From: Pigoraptor vietnamica
Taxonomy: Eukaryota; Opisthokonta; Filasterea
Length of the DNA stretch: 25,362 bases
Direction of reading: 5' to 3'
Assembly (NCBI GenBank): GCA_943704525.1
Contig: CALSCQ010000682.1
Location: 1 to 25,362, forward strand
The notes beneath the pieces are model-generated. The model saw only the letters and a program-made list of their open reading frames with translations. It ran no database searches and was not told where the DNA came from. The position numbers and the translations under genes were made by a program. Below are positions 1-12,953 of this stretch, piece by piece. Within the stretch, counting starts at the first letter, position 1. Each line of letters opens with the position of its first letter.

Positions 1-283
1 CGCCCTCGCTGACGAGCCAGCGCGCGAGTTCGAGGTGACCGAAGGCACACGCCGAGTGAAGGGCAGTGCGGTACTCCCACTTCCTGTAATATTCGGGAAG
101 CGGCTCGTCGCGAAGGAGAACAGTATCCTCGAAGAAAAGTTCCTTCTCCTCGAGTGACTGTCAATGCGTGTGGCCAACCACGTAGACTTCGCCGATGACG
201 TCCTTCCCCTCATTGCGAAGGCGCTCGAGGCACTCGCGGTGGCCACGCTCGGCGGCAAGGCGCACGGAATCGCAGCAAGCCAT
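1..283 (-). CDS. Ankyrin-repeat protein, N-terminal part (runs off window start)
   Basis: The sense strand begins with an ATG at 283 and encodes MACCDSVRLAAERGHRECLE, an ankyrin-like helix pair (RLAAERGH). After a stop at about 160 the frame resumes, and further on reads ALHSACAFGHLELARWL, a textbook ankyrin repeat, which continues past base 1. The stop is removed by a very short intron ending in CAG at 158-160. In-frame donors at 187 (30 nt), 181 (24 nt) or 202 (about 45 nt) are all possible. Ankyrin repeats are protein-binding scaffolds; the partner and role cannot be read here. The gene is divergent from the cathepsin gene at 793. The repeat identity is seen directly; the exact intron is inferred. 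Confidence 0.7.
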
Positions 284-792
284 CGTAGAGCGAAGAAGAC
301 GACGGACGAACGACATGACAGCCGCCATGGACGAACGGACGTGGAAAGGAAGGAAACGAACACGACCAAATGAAGATGGCGAACAAGGCCTGAAACGGCC
401 GGCGACGCGAAAGGACGACGCAACTTACAACGACTGCAGTGGAAGCGCTAGCGAACAAGGCCAACGAGTCAGCAAACTGAGGAAGACGACAAGGCCGTAG
501 CCACGTGAGTGGTCCGGAAGAACATTCCGTAGTGGTAGCGGTGGGTGTTGGAGTACGGCATAGGGTGAGAGTTTCGGGCAAACGAACCGAGCCTTCCGAT
601 TGGCCAGCCATTTTGCGGCATGTGACCCTCTGTTTTGGCGCCCACCTCGCCCACACACGCACACGATCGCACGCACACGCACGCAGACACCGAGTCCTGC
701 TCAAACAATTGGGTGCAGGCCATATGCATCCAAAGGCGCCGTGACACCAACGAGCTGATCACTGCCCTGCCACTTTTTTGCGTGCTTCAGCC
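284..792. promoter_or_regulatory. Divergent intergenic region (ankyrin gene / cathepsin gene)
   Basis: About 509 nt between two outward-facing start codons, with no convincing coding sequence. It contains a CACGTGAG box at 502-507, an ATTGGC (inverted CCAAT) at 599-604 and an impure CA-rich tract at about 650-690. It should hold both promoters and 5' UTRs. No TATA box is obvious. Confidence 0.5.
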
Positions 793-3700
793 ATGGCGCG
801 GGTGGCCCTTTTCGCGGTACTTGCGCTCGCACTTGCGGTGCCGTCGCTGGCCATCAAGACATGCCGTCAGCCCAAGAGTGCGTTCTGCGCGTGAAATCGC
901 CCGACTTACTTGCGGCGTGCGCGTATGCCTGTGTGTCCGCTTGTTGTTTTCGTGCCTCGGATTTCAGTCGCCGGGCTGTGTCGCCTCCCGTGACTGCGCC
1001 TAAAATTTAATTCCGTCCCTTCCACCCCACCACCGGCGCCTTTTTGCACGCATGCGCTGTCCAGACGTCTTTGTGGGCGGACAGCGCATTACTGAGCCCC
1101 TCCCGAGCTCCTATCTCAAGCCGGAAGACATCCCCGCGGCGTTCTCGTGGACCAACGTGGACGGCGTCAACTACGTCACCAAGACGCGCAACCAGCACAT
1201 TCCGCAGGTCTGTCCGAACTGCGATTCTCCCGCGCGCTATCTTGCTTCATGCGTCGCCGTGTCGTGCAGTGTGCAACAGCTGCGCTTGCGGTGGCCTGCA
1301 GGGTGTCGCTGAGCTCACCCTCTCCCCTGTCACACATCATCCGCAAAATGTCTCGGCTTCTATCGTTTGCCGCGCAGTACTGTGGCAGGTTGGTTCAATG
1401 CCTAGCGTTTCTCTGAAACACCGGTCTGTGTTACTGCGGTGCATGTGCTTCTGTTCCGCGCTGAGCAATCTTCGTCCCCCCAGCTGCTGGGCCCAGGCCG
1501 TTACCTCGGCGCTGTCTGACCGCCTGTCCATCCTCAACAAGCGGTTCGTGTTAACGCACCGATTTGCACACTCTTCGCAGCGCTATTGTGTGGTGTTGTG
1601 TGCGCGCGTCGTTAATATGCACGTCCCCGCGTTGCGTGATGTGTGCTCTCCTTATTAGCGTGTGGCATTGTGTGTGCTCCTGCGTGAGGGCTGCGTTGTG
1701 TTGTGTCCCTGTTAATGGCTGTCGTGTCACAAGGAGTGTTCCTGTGCGCCTACATCGCTGTTGCCATGGTGCTGACTTATCGCACGTTTGTGCAGGGCGT
1801 GGCCGGAAGTTCTTCTTGCGCCCCAGGTGGGAATCAGTACCACGCTCGCGTGTGGTTTGCGCTTACATGGAGTCACGATGCGTAATCGCGCGCACGTATC
1901 GTACTGTCTCAGTCCTGCTCAGCCCCTGTCTTCACTCTTCACCCGCGCTTGGGCAGGTGCTCATCAACTGCAACGGAGGCGGCACCTGCGAGGGCGGCAA
2001 TCCGGGCTCTGCGTACTCGTACATCCACAAAACTGGAAGTGAGTTTATTTTACGTGTGTGGGGTCGCGCGCGTTTGTATGTTGTGCTGTTTCGTCTCTGT
2101 CGGCCATGTCAGCATGTATACACATTATACGCTGTGTGGCCTGCCATACATCGCGCCCGCGTCTGCTAATCTTGCGCACCCTTAACCCCGTCCATGCCGG
2201 CCATTTTCCGAACCCTCTTACTACTTGCAGTCCCCGATGAGACGTGCCAGAACTACATTGCGGAAGACGGCAAGTGCGCGCCCCTCGGCGTATGCGAGAC
2301 GTGCTCGCCGAACGGGACGCCGCAGGGCAACTGCACGCAAGTCGCCACGCACGCGACGTACTATGTCGGCGACTACGGCTCGGTCTCTGGCGCCGACAAG
2401 ATGAAGGCGGAGGCGCGTGTCCTGTGCGCATTTGCAGCCACGTCGTCCACGGTCTCATGATTGTGTTACTTGCTCTTCATGTCCAGATATACGCACGGGG
2501 CCCGATTTCGTGCGGCATTTCGGTGGGTACGCGTCTCTGCAGGTGATCGTCCCATGAATGGGTATTTGGTTGCGAGTGTGCATGATTACATGTTGATGTG
2601 CTTCTGTGTGCACTGTGTTTGCGGTGCGTCCGCGTGCTAGTGCAGTCAAATGGACGCTCATGTGGACCGTGTGCCTGGTTTGTGCAGGTGACGGACGAGT
2701 TTGAGGCGTACACGGGTGGCATCTTTTCGCAGTGGTCGCTCTTCCCCCTCATCAACCACGAGGTGCGTGGGAGTGTCGCGTGTGCGCATATCACTTGGTA
2801 TTGTGTGGGTTGTGTGGTCCGCTTTGATACCGGAGGGCATTGGATCGCCTCCGTCGGAATGTAAGGTCGTGGTGCATTGTTGACGTCATGTCCACAGGTG
2901 TCGCTTGTCGGATGGGGCGTTGAGAACGGCACCGAATACTGGATCCTCCGCAACAGCTGTGGGTACTAAGCGGTCGAGCTGCCTCTGTCGGTTTGGCTGT
3001 TGTTGGTCCTTGTTTCTTACCATTCGATCGCTGGCGCGCAGGGGGCAGCTACTGGGGTGAGAACGGCTACGCGCGTGTGCTCATGCACAAAGACAATCTT
3101 GCCCTGGAGTCAGATTGCTCGTGGGGCGTCCCAACGGCCACGAAGCCGTCGTCTGTGCCGGTTCGCTCGCCAGTCGACGTCCCTGCCGCCGCGCCCGCCT
3201 GCCTCCGCCGTGACCACGGCGTGCCGCAGTCGATTGTCAAGTCGCCTCTGCCCCACACGTACACACGCCCCGAGGACCTCCCCGAGACATACGACCCACG
3301 CAACGTCAACGGCGTCGATATGACGACACCGAACAAGAACCAGCACATCCCCAAGTGTGGGTGGCGTTTGGGCCCTGTGTTGATGCCGGCACCTACTGTG
3401 ATCACCCCTTCTCGCACTCGCTCTATCTGGCGCGCTCATGCTGACTTTTCTCGGCACACCCTCTTACTTCCCTCTGCATCGATGCGTATGCCTGCAGACT
3501 GCGGCAGCTGCTGGGCTATGGCGACGACCTCTGCCCTTTCGGACCGCATTAAGCTCGCTCGCAAGGGCGCCTTCCCCGACATTGTGCTCTCGGCACAGGA
3601 CATTGTAAACTGCGTCACAGCCAACTCCAGCCTCGGTCGGTATCCCTATTCGTGTTAATTGTTGTGCAAAGTCATGTGCTCTCAATCCGCTGCCATTTCC

Positions 3701-4904
3701 TTTCGGCATCTTCTTCACATTGTGCGTTGCCATGAACGTGATACTGAACCTTGTTCGTCTTGTTTTGATACCCTGCCTTAACACAGGCTGTGACGGTGGC
3801 GATCCGACGGCGGCTTATTCGTACATGGCGTCAAACGGCGTCACTGACGAGACTTGCACGAACTACGTCTCGGAGAATCAACCGTGCTCTGCCGAGTGGG
3901 TGTGGCGGCTCCTTTGGCGCTTGCATGTATCGTTACTTTGGCTGTCCCTCTTTATAAGTGGGAACTAACGACGACATGTTCGAATTCTGTGAAGGTACGT
4001 GTGCCGCAACTGCGACCCGAGCAAGGGCTGCTTTGCGGTGCAGAACTACACGAAATACTTTGTCGATGAGCACGGGCAAGTCTCCGGGGAGGATGCCATG
4101 GTCAGTTTACTATGCACTTGTTTGCTGTGTTCGCAAACGATTCATCTTCTAGTGCTGACCCCGTTTTCTTGTTCCATGGCCGCGTCGTACCATCGCCCAA
4201 TGCCCTGCGTACAGATGGCCGAGAGTGAGTAATACTGTAATTTCTTTCCCGCAATGCGTGTTTTGGTTTCGTGGCTCATGCGTCGGTGTGCAGTCTACCA
4301 GCGCGGTCCCATTGCGTGCGGCCTTGACGCGACGGCGGAGTTTGCGGCATACACGGGCGGCGTTTTCCGCGACACGACGGGCGCGACAACCATCACGCAC
4401 TCTGTTGAGATTGTCGGATGGACCGTCGTGGCAGGCACGAAGGCGTGGATTGGCCGCAATTCATGTGGGTGTGCCGCCTATCGAATACGTCTTGCGCAAA
4501 TATCTCCATCTCGCGGCTGGTATGCTAACCGAGTTCCTTCGCCTCGCAGGGGGCAGCTATTGGGGCGACAACGGTGGGTGCACGTCGCGCCACGCGCAGT
4601 TCGTGTTTAACTTTTTGGCGAGATTCGGCGCGCAAGTTGTCTCTGTCACAACTTTGAAGCTTTCCCTCCGACTTTCTTCCTTGACATTTTCAAGTTGTTC
4701 TACTTATTTGTGTGTCTGGAACCGGAGTTCCGATTATTCCATCCATGCCCCATTCCATTGTGGGCTTGTGATGCGTTCATTGTCTCAAATCCGCTAATCT
4801 TCCGTAACGGTTCCATTTCAGGCTGGTTCTACATTGTTCGCGGCGAAAACAACCTGGGCATTGAGACGCTGTGCGACTGGGCCGTGCCCAAGGTCAGCTG
4901 GTGA
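793..4904 (+). CDS. Tandem (double-domain) cathepsin X/Z-like cysteine protease
   Basis: Eighteen exons: 793-877, 1065-1207, 1378-1388, 1484-1543, 1796-1826, 1957-2038, 2231-2412, 2487-2522, 2688-2762, 2898-2958, 3042-3356, 3498-3635, 3787-3895, 3995-4100, 4215-4224, 4294-4464, 4550-4573, 4822-4904. They join into 1722 nt (573 aa) with every phase consistent. Residues 1-20 form a signal peptide. Two papain-fold units follow. Unit 1 has NQHIPQYCGSCWA (Cys81), LINHE (His234) and RNSWG (Asn254). Unit 2 has NQHIPKYCGSCWA (Cys365), THSVEIVGW (His517) and RNSWG (Asn537). The HIP insertion before the catalytic Cys is diagnostic of cathepsin X, a lysosomal or secreted carboxypeptidase. No stop or start separates the units; exon 11 (3042-3356) runs from the end of unit 1 into the propeptide-like start of unit 2. 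Both triads are intact, so both units are predicted active. Intron 7 begins with GC (see findings). Confidence 0.9.
1378..1388 (+). other. 11-nt microexon of the cathepsin gene (unit 1 active site)
   Basis: TACTGTGGCAG is flanked by cgcgcag upstream and gttggt downstream. It joins the exon ending HIPQ (1207) to the exon starting C-TGC-TGG (1484), giving HIPQ-YCGS-CWA, the invariant cathepsin X active-site sequence. Skipping it would shift the frame and delete part of the catalytic motif. Confidence 0.88.
4215..4224 (+). other. 10-nt microexon of the cathepsin gene (unit 2)
   Basis: ATGGCCGAGA sits between gcgtacag and gtgagtaa. It joins EDAM (exon ending 4100) to IYQRGPIACG (exon starting 4294), producing EDAMMAEIYQRGP. 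This aligns with the same conserved segment of cathepsin X and with KMKAEIYARGP in unit 1. Phase: three codons plus one base. Confidence 0.85.
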
Positions 4905-5114
4905 ACGCGCAACGGCCGTCGTCGTCCTTTGCTTGCTCTGCACCGAGCATCGATTGCATCCATTGGGCTATGTGGCGTGCCCAAGGAATATAATTGGTTC
5001 GTTTGAATTCGCGTGAGCAGACTGGCACGCAATCCCTCTGAATGGCACCGGGGCATGATGCGGCTCAATATCGCAAGCAACCACACTGTGCCAATCGCTG
5101 TCAACAAGAAACGT
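4905..5114. other. Short convergent intergenic region
   Basis: About 210 nt between the cathepsin stop and the stop of the minus-strand membrane protein gene. It presumably holds both 3' UTRs; an AT-rich patch lies near 4985-4995. No gene or repeat seen. Confidence 0.4.
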
Positions 5115-8225
<3,111 letters not shown>

Positions 8226-8393
8226 CTGAGAGAGGACCTGAAGAGAGCGCGCCCAGAAGAGAGCCCGCCAAGCACACGGCGCACATTCACCCGCCCACGC
8301 CGCCACACACACACTCATGCGGCCTGTCCAGTTAACATAGGCACACCAAACATGCACAGTTCCACTATGAACAGACGACTCACCTGCCGAACA

Positions 8394-10065
8394 GAGAATT
8401 CGACTCGCTTCGCCAAGAGCGCCTCTTCTCTCTTGCGCTCCAGGGAGGCCTGTTGTGCACACTCGTGAGCCGCGCACAAATGGTCGACAGAGAACGACAC
8501 GGAACAGCGAACAGGACCCACCCGCGCAATACGGCGTGTCTCCAGCTCGACCGCATGCCTCTCGCGCGTGGTGAGTTCGCTCAGCGCCTTGAATGGACGT
8601 GTGATCGTGCCAATCTCGCGGACAGTCGCCTGCGCATCGCCATACACCCGGCGGCGCTTCTGTTGCTCCAGCGCCGCGACCCCCGCGTCGATCGTGCTCA
8701 GGAGGACGTCAAGCAGGGGTATGCTGTCGGCCTGGAAACCATACTCGGTCACGGCGCCGTAGTCGTCCATGTGAACCGGGGAGAACGCCGAGCAGACGAG
8801 CACGTCCCACGCGCCTGCGAAAGGCACAGTCGCATCATATGCAAACGTAAAAGCACCGACCGCTCCGTGCACTTCACGCAAGAACGTCAAGGGCAACGCA
8901 CACACATGCGCCCAACGCACACACGCAGTTAGATGCACACATGCGCGCCCTTGCTCTGATTACGCACGACAGTGGCACACCCGCAAGCGCACCTTCGACG
9001 GGGAAGAAGTTTGTGGAGAGGTGCTTGTTGGAGCGCTTCACCACGCGGTACTTCTCTTCGGTGGGATGATCGCGGATGTTCCTGCACGCAGCGAGGTTAG
9101 CCGTGCCTCTCATACAAACCTAATGAACAGAAGTATCACACATGCAAGACTAGACGCAGTCCGACACCAGCACTCACGGCATGGGTGTGCTGCAGCACTG
9201 ACTCGTAGCACTCATTCAATCATCAGTGCACACACATTCACAGACGCACACGTGCATGCATAGGGGAAGGCGCACGCTTAAACGGGCGCGACTGAGAGGT
9301 GGACTGCAACGCAGGGCTATTTTGGCGTACTTCAGGAGGGTTCGCAGAATCAGCACCGCCTTCGTCGCCGCCTCGGCCGAGTTCGCGTTATATGCCTTGT
9401 TGAGCGCGTTTCGCAGGTTGATTGCAACGTCCGCTGCAGCAACAGGCGACAAAGTGAGCGAGTGACCAGCAGACGCCGCGGCACGGAATGAGCGCCCGTG
9501 TCAGTGGTCGCACCCGGTGGCGACGTCAAACTGAAGGCCACGGCTGCCGACGAGAAGAAGAAAGCCAACACGCACGGAACAGACCAGCGCGTCACATGAC
9601 TCACCCGCGCGGACTTCCTGAAAGTAAGACGCCTCCGACATGAGCGCCGTGAGCGCCGACTGGAACGCCGCAGAGTGGTCCGCATGCTTCGTGTGCGCCA
9701 ACTGTCGAGAAAGGTAAGGGTCAGGGTCCCGCAGCCAGGCGCAGTCGAGTGAAGAGACGGAATTGCATCGGTACGAATGGGGCGCACGGCAGATACTGTA
9801 TGCCAATCACGGTGCACTCGGTCACGTTTGTGACGGGCTGCACGAGCGAAGCAACGCACTCACCTCGTGGATGAGGGAGAGGCGGAGGGAGCTGATATCC
9901 TGGAAGCTCACGAATTGGCCCTGCGCGTCCCAGTTCCTGCGCGTGGCGCGTGGGAGCATGTCAGTCAGTGCGCCTGCCATTCACTGCGCGCACACCGGCA
10001 CACACACACACTCACTCACTCACACACACTCACACGCAACACACGCACACACGCACACACGCACG

Positions 10066-10153
<88 letters not shown>

Positions 10154-11028
10154 GGGCAACACGACAGTTTGCATGCACATACACATCAGAGCCTTACCTG
10201 AGCCGAACGGCGACAGTCCCACGTCCGTGCGGAAAGCCGGACAAGGCGGGGCACGTTGAGTCCGACTTCACCTCTTTGATACTGTCGACGCTGCGGACGT
10301 AACAGTGTTAGCCACAAGCCGTGAGGTGTTGGCACGTGACATTCCCCACGGCTGAAGGAGCCCCGGCGGAGCCAGAATTCGTTTCACACCCATATACTCA
10401 CTTGTAACTGCCGGACGACAAGAGGCCGACAACGGCGTGGTCCGTGACAAGGCGCGCAAGGACGACGCGCGCTTCCGCTTCGTAGGGCACCGACGGAAGC
10501 ACTGCAGACAAGAGCCGGCGCACACATGCACAGCTGTCAGCCGACTGTTAATCGAATTGGCGCGCGGCTTCGCGCATCAAGTGAGGGCGGCAATGTCAAT
10601 ATGGACTGAAAAACTGTGCCGTGGACCGGCACTTGACGCCGCGAGACGTCACCGGCGAGTAGTGCCGACGCGAGTATTGACGTGCCGCAGTCGCTATGCA
10701 GGGACAATCGGTGCGCGCGTGCCGCAGTTGACATCATGCGACACTCAGTGTGTGGCGAGCGACAGGTCACAGGACCGTCAGTATGTCGAGGGGACTCACC
10801 GGTGACATTGCGGACGCGCGCGACAGTGCTGAGAAACCTGGCATCCTCGGCGGAGGGCATGTCCAACACTTGCATTGTGAATCCCGCGGAGTCGCCCGCT
10901 GGGGGATTCGAACCCGCACGACTGGAACCGCTGCGGGGAGGAAGAGAGGACTCGCGCACAGCCTCAGGCGCGGAGCCGCCGTCGGCGGGCGCCGGCGTGG
11001 CGTGACGTGACGATGAGATAACCGTCAT
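8394..11028 (-). CDS. WLM-domain zinc metalloprotease with PUB domain
   Basis: Eight exons: 11028-10800, 10501-10402, 10290-10198, 9936-9864, 9701-9605, 9433-9331, 9081-8993, 8872-8394; 421 codons with all phases matching. Residues about 52-195 are a WLM (Wss1-like) metalloprotease. HELAHTKHADH gives zinc ligands His164, His168 and His174 with catalytic Glu165, and upstream RGTVAVRLRNW matches the domain's conserved strand. Residues about 198-275 are a PUB domain (NIRDHPTEEKYRVVKRSN), the fold that binds p97/Cdc48 tails. WLM proteases act in DNA-protein crosslink and SUMO/ubiquitin-linked proteolysis, so a Cdc48-coupled role is inferred. An intron splits the catalytic motif after HE. The C-terminal 130 residues are charged and helical. 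If the donor at 8393 is not used, the protein ends at a stop at 8315. If it is used, the chain continues into the membrane exons at 8225. Confidence 0.85.
9998..10151 (+). repeat. (CA)n microsatellite, sense (GU)n in intron
   Basis: CA-rich tract with CACT and CACG interruptions. It lies in the intron 10197-9937 of the metalloprotease gene, starting about 47 nt downstream of the donor. Sense strand of the gene is (GU)n. Confidence 0.95.
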
Positions 11029-11339
11029 TTTCTTCAGACAGGTAACCACCACTTCTGGTGTCGACTTTGTGACACACGCGCACGGACGATGCAGAGAATG
11101 ATGGACGATGGAAGGGGACGAGAGACGTTTGTTTGTCGTCTCACCCTAATGGGTCAGAAGCGCGCGCAACACGTGGCTCGCTTGACAGCCCGGACAGGCT
11201 GTTGCCATATATGGCGCACCGCTTGATTGGTGTATTTATAGTAACGCAGTGCTTTTGTCACTGCCGGCAGGCCGTGGCGTTTTGGGACTCAACGCTGTGT
11301 TTGGGGAATGGCAGCGCCGACGGCGTCTGGTTTCGGGTC
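11029..11339. promoter_or_regulatory. Upstream region of the metalloprotease gene
   Basis: No coding sequence I can support. A CACGTGGC box lies at 11170-11175, about 140 nt upstream of the ATG at 11028. The far end merges into the minisatellite. Confidence 0.35.
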
Positions 11340-11735
11340 GTCGTCGACTCTTTCGCCCTTTGTGGGTCATGAAGCGCCGATGATGGGCGTCGTCGCCACT
11401 TCCGGCCTTCCGCGGGTCAGTATGGAGGGCCGGCGTCTAATTTCGGGTTGTCCGCGCCTCTTTCGCCCTTTGCAGATCATGGAGCGCCGATGAGGCCTTG
11501 TTTTGGGCTCTTCCGCCTTCCGCGCGTCGTCCGTGGCGTATGCTTTCGGGTTGTCTGCGCCTCTTTCGCCCTTTGCGGGTCATGGAGCGCCGATGATGCC
11601 TTGTTTTGGGGCGTCTTCGGCTCTTCCGCCTTCCGCGGGTCAGTATGGAGGGTCCGTGGCGTTTGCTTTCGGGTTGTCTGCGCCTCTTTCGCCCTTTGCG
11701 GGTCATGGAGCGTTGATGATGTCTGCCAGACGGTG
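11340..11735. repeat. Degenerate minisatellite, about 100-120 bp period, four copies
   Basis: A core ctctttcgccctttgyrg recurs at 11348, 11458, 11561 and 11684 (spacings 110, 103 and 123). Each is followed by a conserved gggtcatggagcgccgatga-like block and preceded by tttcgggttgtc. Copies 3 and 4 are most alike. The array abuts the ankyrin pseudogene. Uneven spacing argues against a coding repeat. Confidence 0.8.
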
Positions 11736-12378
11736 ACACCCCCCTCTTCACTGCTGTCGCCTCGGAGAGTGAGAGCTGCGTGAGGGTACTGCTCGACGCG
11801 GGCGCCGACGTCAACGCACGTGCTGCCGACGGCACCCGCCTCATAGCGGCTGCAGGTTTACATAGCGAGGGCTGTATGAGAGTACTTCTCGCAGCGGGCG
11901 CCGATGTGAATCGGCATGCACGCGCGACGGCCAGACACCTCTAAATCGTGTGGTGGAGGCCGCCAGAGATGCCTATGGACGCGGAAACACTACATTGAAC
12001 GACCCGCACACTTCCACTTCGATTACGGCCACGCGCCCCGCAAGCAGTGGCGTACCTCATCGACGCGGGACTGCGGACGCCAACGCCGCCGACGCGAAGG
12101 GCTCAACGCCGCTGCATGTCGTGGCAGAGGTAAATGGTTACGGCGCCGGTATTACAACCCCAGTTGTGTCGGCCCTCGTTGCGGCAGGCGCTTCTCTTGC
12201 GGCTGTCGACGTGAACGGGCAGCGCCCACTGCACAGGGCGTGCGCGTCGTGCAGTCTCGCCGGCGTATCGGCCCTGTTGCAAGCTGGTGGTGTCGGTTCC
12301 GTGCTGGCGAAAGACGCGCACGGACGCACGCCTGCCGAGTGCATCGACGCGAAAAAACGCAAGAACACGGGTGGATGA
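11736..12378 (+). pseudogene. Ankyrin-repeat pseudogene with frameshifts
   Basis: Typical ankyrin repeats are readable but in shifting frames. From 11736 come GDTPLFTAVASE and VRVLLDAGADVNARAADGT, then CMRVLLAAGADVNRHAR. A 2-nt disruption at about 11921-11925 moves the continuation DGQTPLNRVVEAARDAYG to another frame. Around 12040-12075 a fragment AVAYLIDAG is in yet another frame before DANAADAKGSTPLHVVAEV and NGQRPLHRACASC resume, ending at a TGA at 12376-12378. The first repeat has no start codon and stops lie just upstream, where the minisatellite begins. No introns are needed, unlike the other genes. Sequencing error is an alternative for individual shifts, but three in 350 nt plus a missing 5' end favour a dead copy. 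Confidence 0.75.
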
Positions 12379-12870
12379 TTAATGCGATGCTACGCGAGGC
12401 GGCATCGTCGTCGCCGTCGCCGAGCGGGCCGAAAGCGTTACCGACGGCGCCCTTGTCGGCGGCGCACATGAGGTTGATGGGCTGTCCAACGTTAGGTCTA
12501 TGACCACAGTGTTTGATGGGCTGTCCAACGTTAGGTCTATGACCACAGTCGGGATGGAAGAGCGCCGGACGGAATCGCTGTGGAGGCGCCGACGTGGGAC
12601 ACGACTGTCATTGGTTGAGAGAACTGAGGATGCCGACCGGCCGAAAACGTGGCTTCCGTCCTGGTGAGTGGCTTCGGACGACGCCGGTGCGTCACCTGGC
12701 GATGACGATGGCCAAACTGCCAACAAGTGAACGCTAACGATGGTTTTCGACGAGCGCTGTTGATGCCTGAACACGGACAGGGCAAAGAAAGAAAAAAAGG
12801 CCAAAAAGGCAGCAGTTATAATTGACTCGCGCCACTCCATGCGGCAATCTGGACTTGCCAATGCATTCAC
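12379..12870 (-). CDS. Doubtful ORF with two tandem SUMO-interacting-like motifs
   Basis: An open frame ends with TAA at 12381-12379, one base from the ankyrin pseudogene stop on the other strand. It contains VVIDLTLDSPSNT followed by VVIDLTLDSPSTS. VVIDLTLDS fits the consensus of SUMO-interacting motifs (hydrophobic core V-I-D-L-T followed by acidic and Ser residues). The two copies come from a perfect 39-bp DNA duplication, a whole number of codons. The rest is Ser/Arg-rich with one hydrophobic stretch near the N terminus, and no other domain is visible. The first ATG and any upstream exon are unclear because a 41-nt poly(T) in this sense lies just upstream. It may be chance. Confidence 0.25.
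   Translation of the reverse strand: MNALASPDCRMEWRESIITAAFLAFFSFFALSVFRHQQRSSKTIVSVHLLAVWPSSSPGDAPASSEATHQDGSHVFGRSASSVLSTNDSRVPRRRLHSDSVRRSSIPTVVIDLTLDSPSNTVVIDLTLDSPSTSCAPPTRAPSVTLSARSATATTMPPRVASH
12474..12550. repeat. 39-bp perfect direct duplication
   Basis: The unit starting ttgatgggctgtccaacg is repeated at 12474 and 12513, ending with gaccacagt in both. Thirty-nine bases equals thirteen codons on either strand. Confidence 0.9.
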
Positions 12871-12907
12871 ATCTAATGGGGTCGGTTCGGCCCTTTGTCT
12901 GCTGGAG

Positions 12908-12909
<2 letters not shown>

Positions 12910-12950
<41 letters not shown>
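12910..12950 (+). repeat. 41-nt poly(A) tract
   Basis: An uninterrupted run of 41 A between gctggaggc and ctcatactat. It could be a retroposed tail of a plus-strand transcript covering the intronless ankyrin pseudogene, or a simple homopolymer. No flanking target-site duplication was seen by eye. Confidence 0.9.

Positions 12951-12953
<3 letters not shown>

Noticed and set aside
2959-3041. RNSCG reading (loss of the conserved Trp) in cathepsin unit 1, and likewise in unit 2
   Set aside because: Placing the donor after the T of the codon (T|gtgggt) restores RNSWG and the reading frame in both units.
10885-10935. tRNA-like B-box (ggttcgaatcc on the minus strand)
   Set aside because: The T-stem has a mismatch, no matching acceptor or A-box was found at the right distance, and the bases are coding in exon 1 of the metalloprotease.
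12910-12950. Poly(A) as definite proof of a retrotransposon
   Set aside because: No reverse transcriptase, target-site duplication or element body was seen; only the retrocopy hypothesis is kept as a finding.
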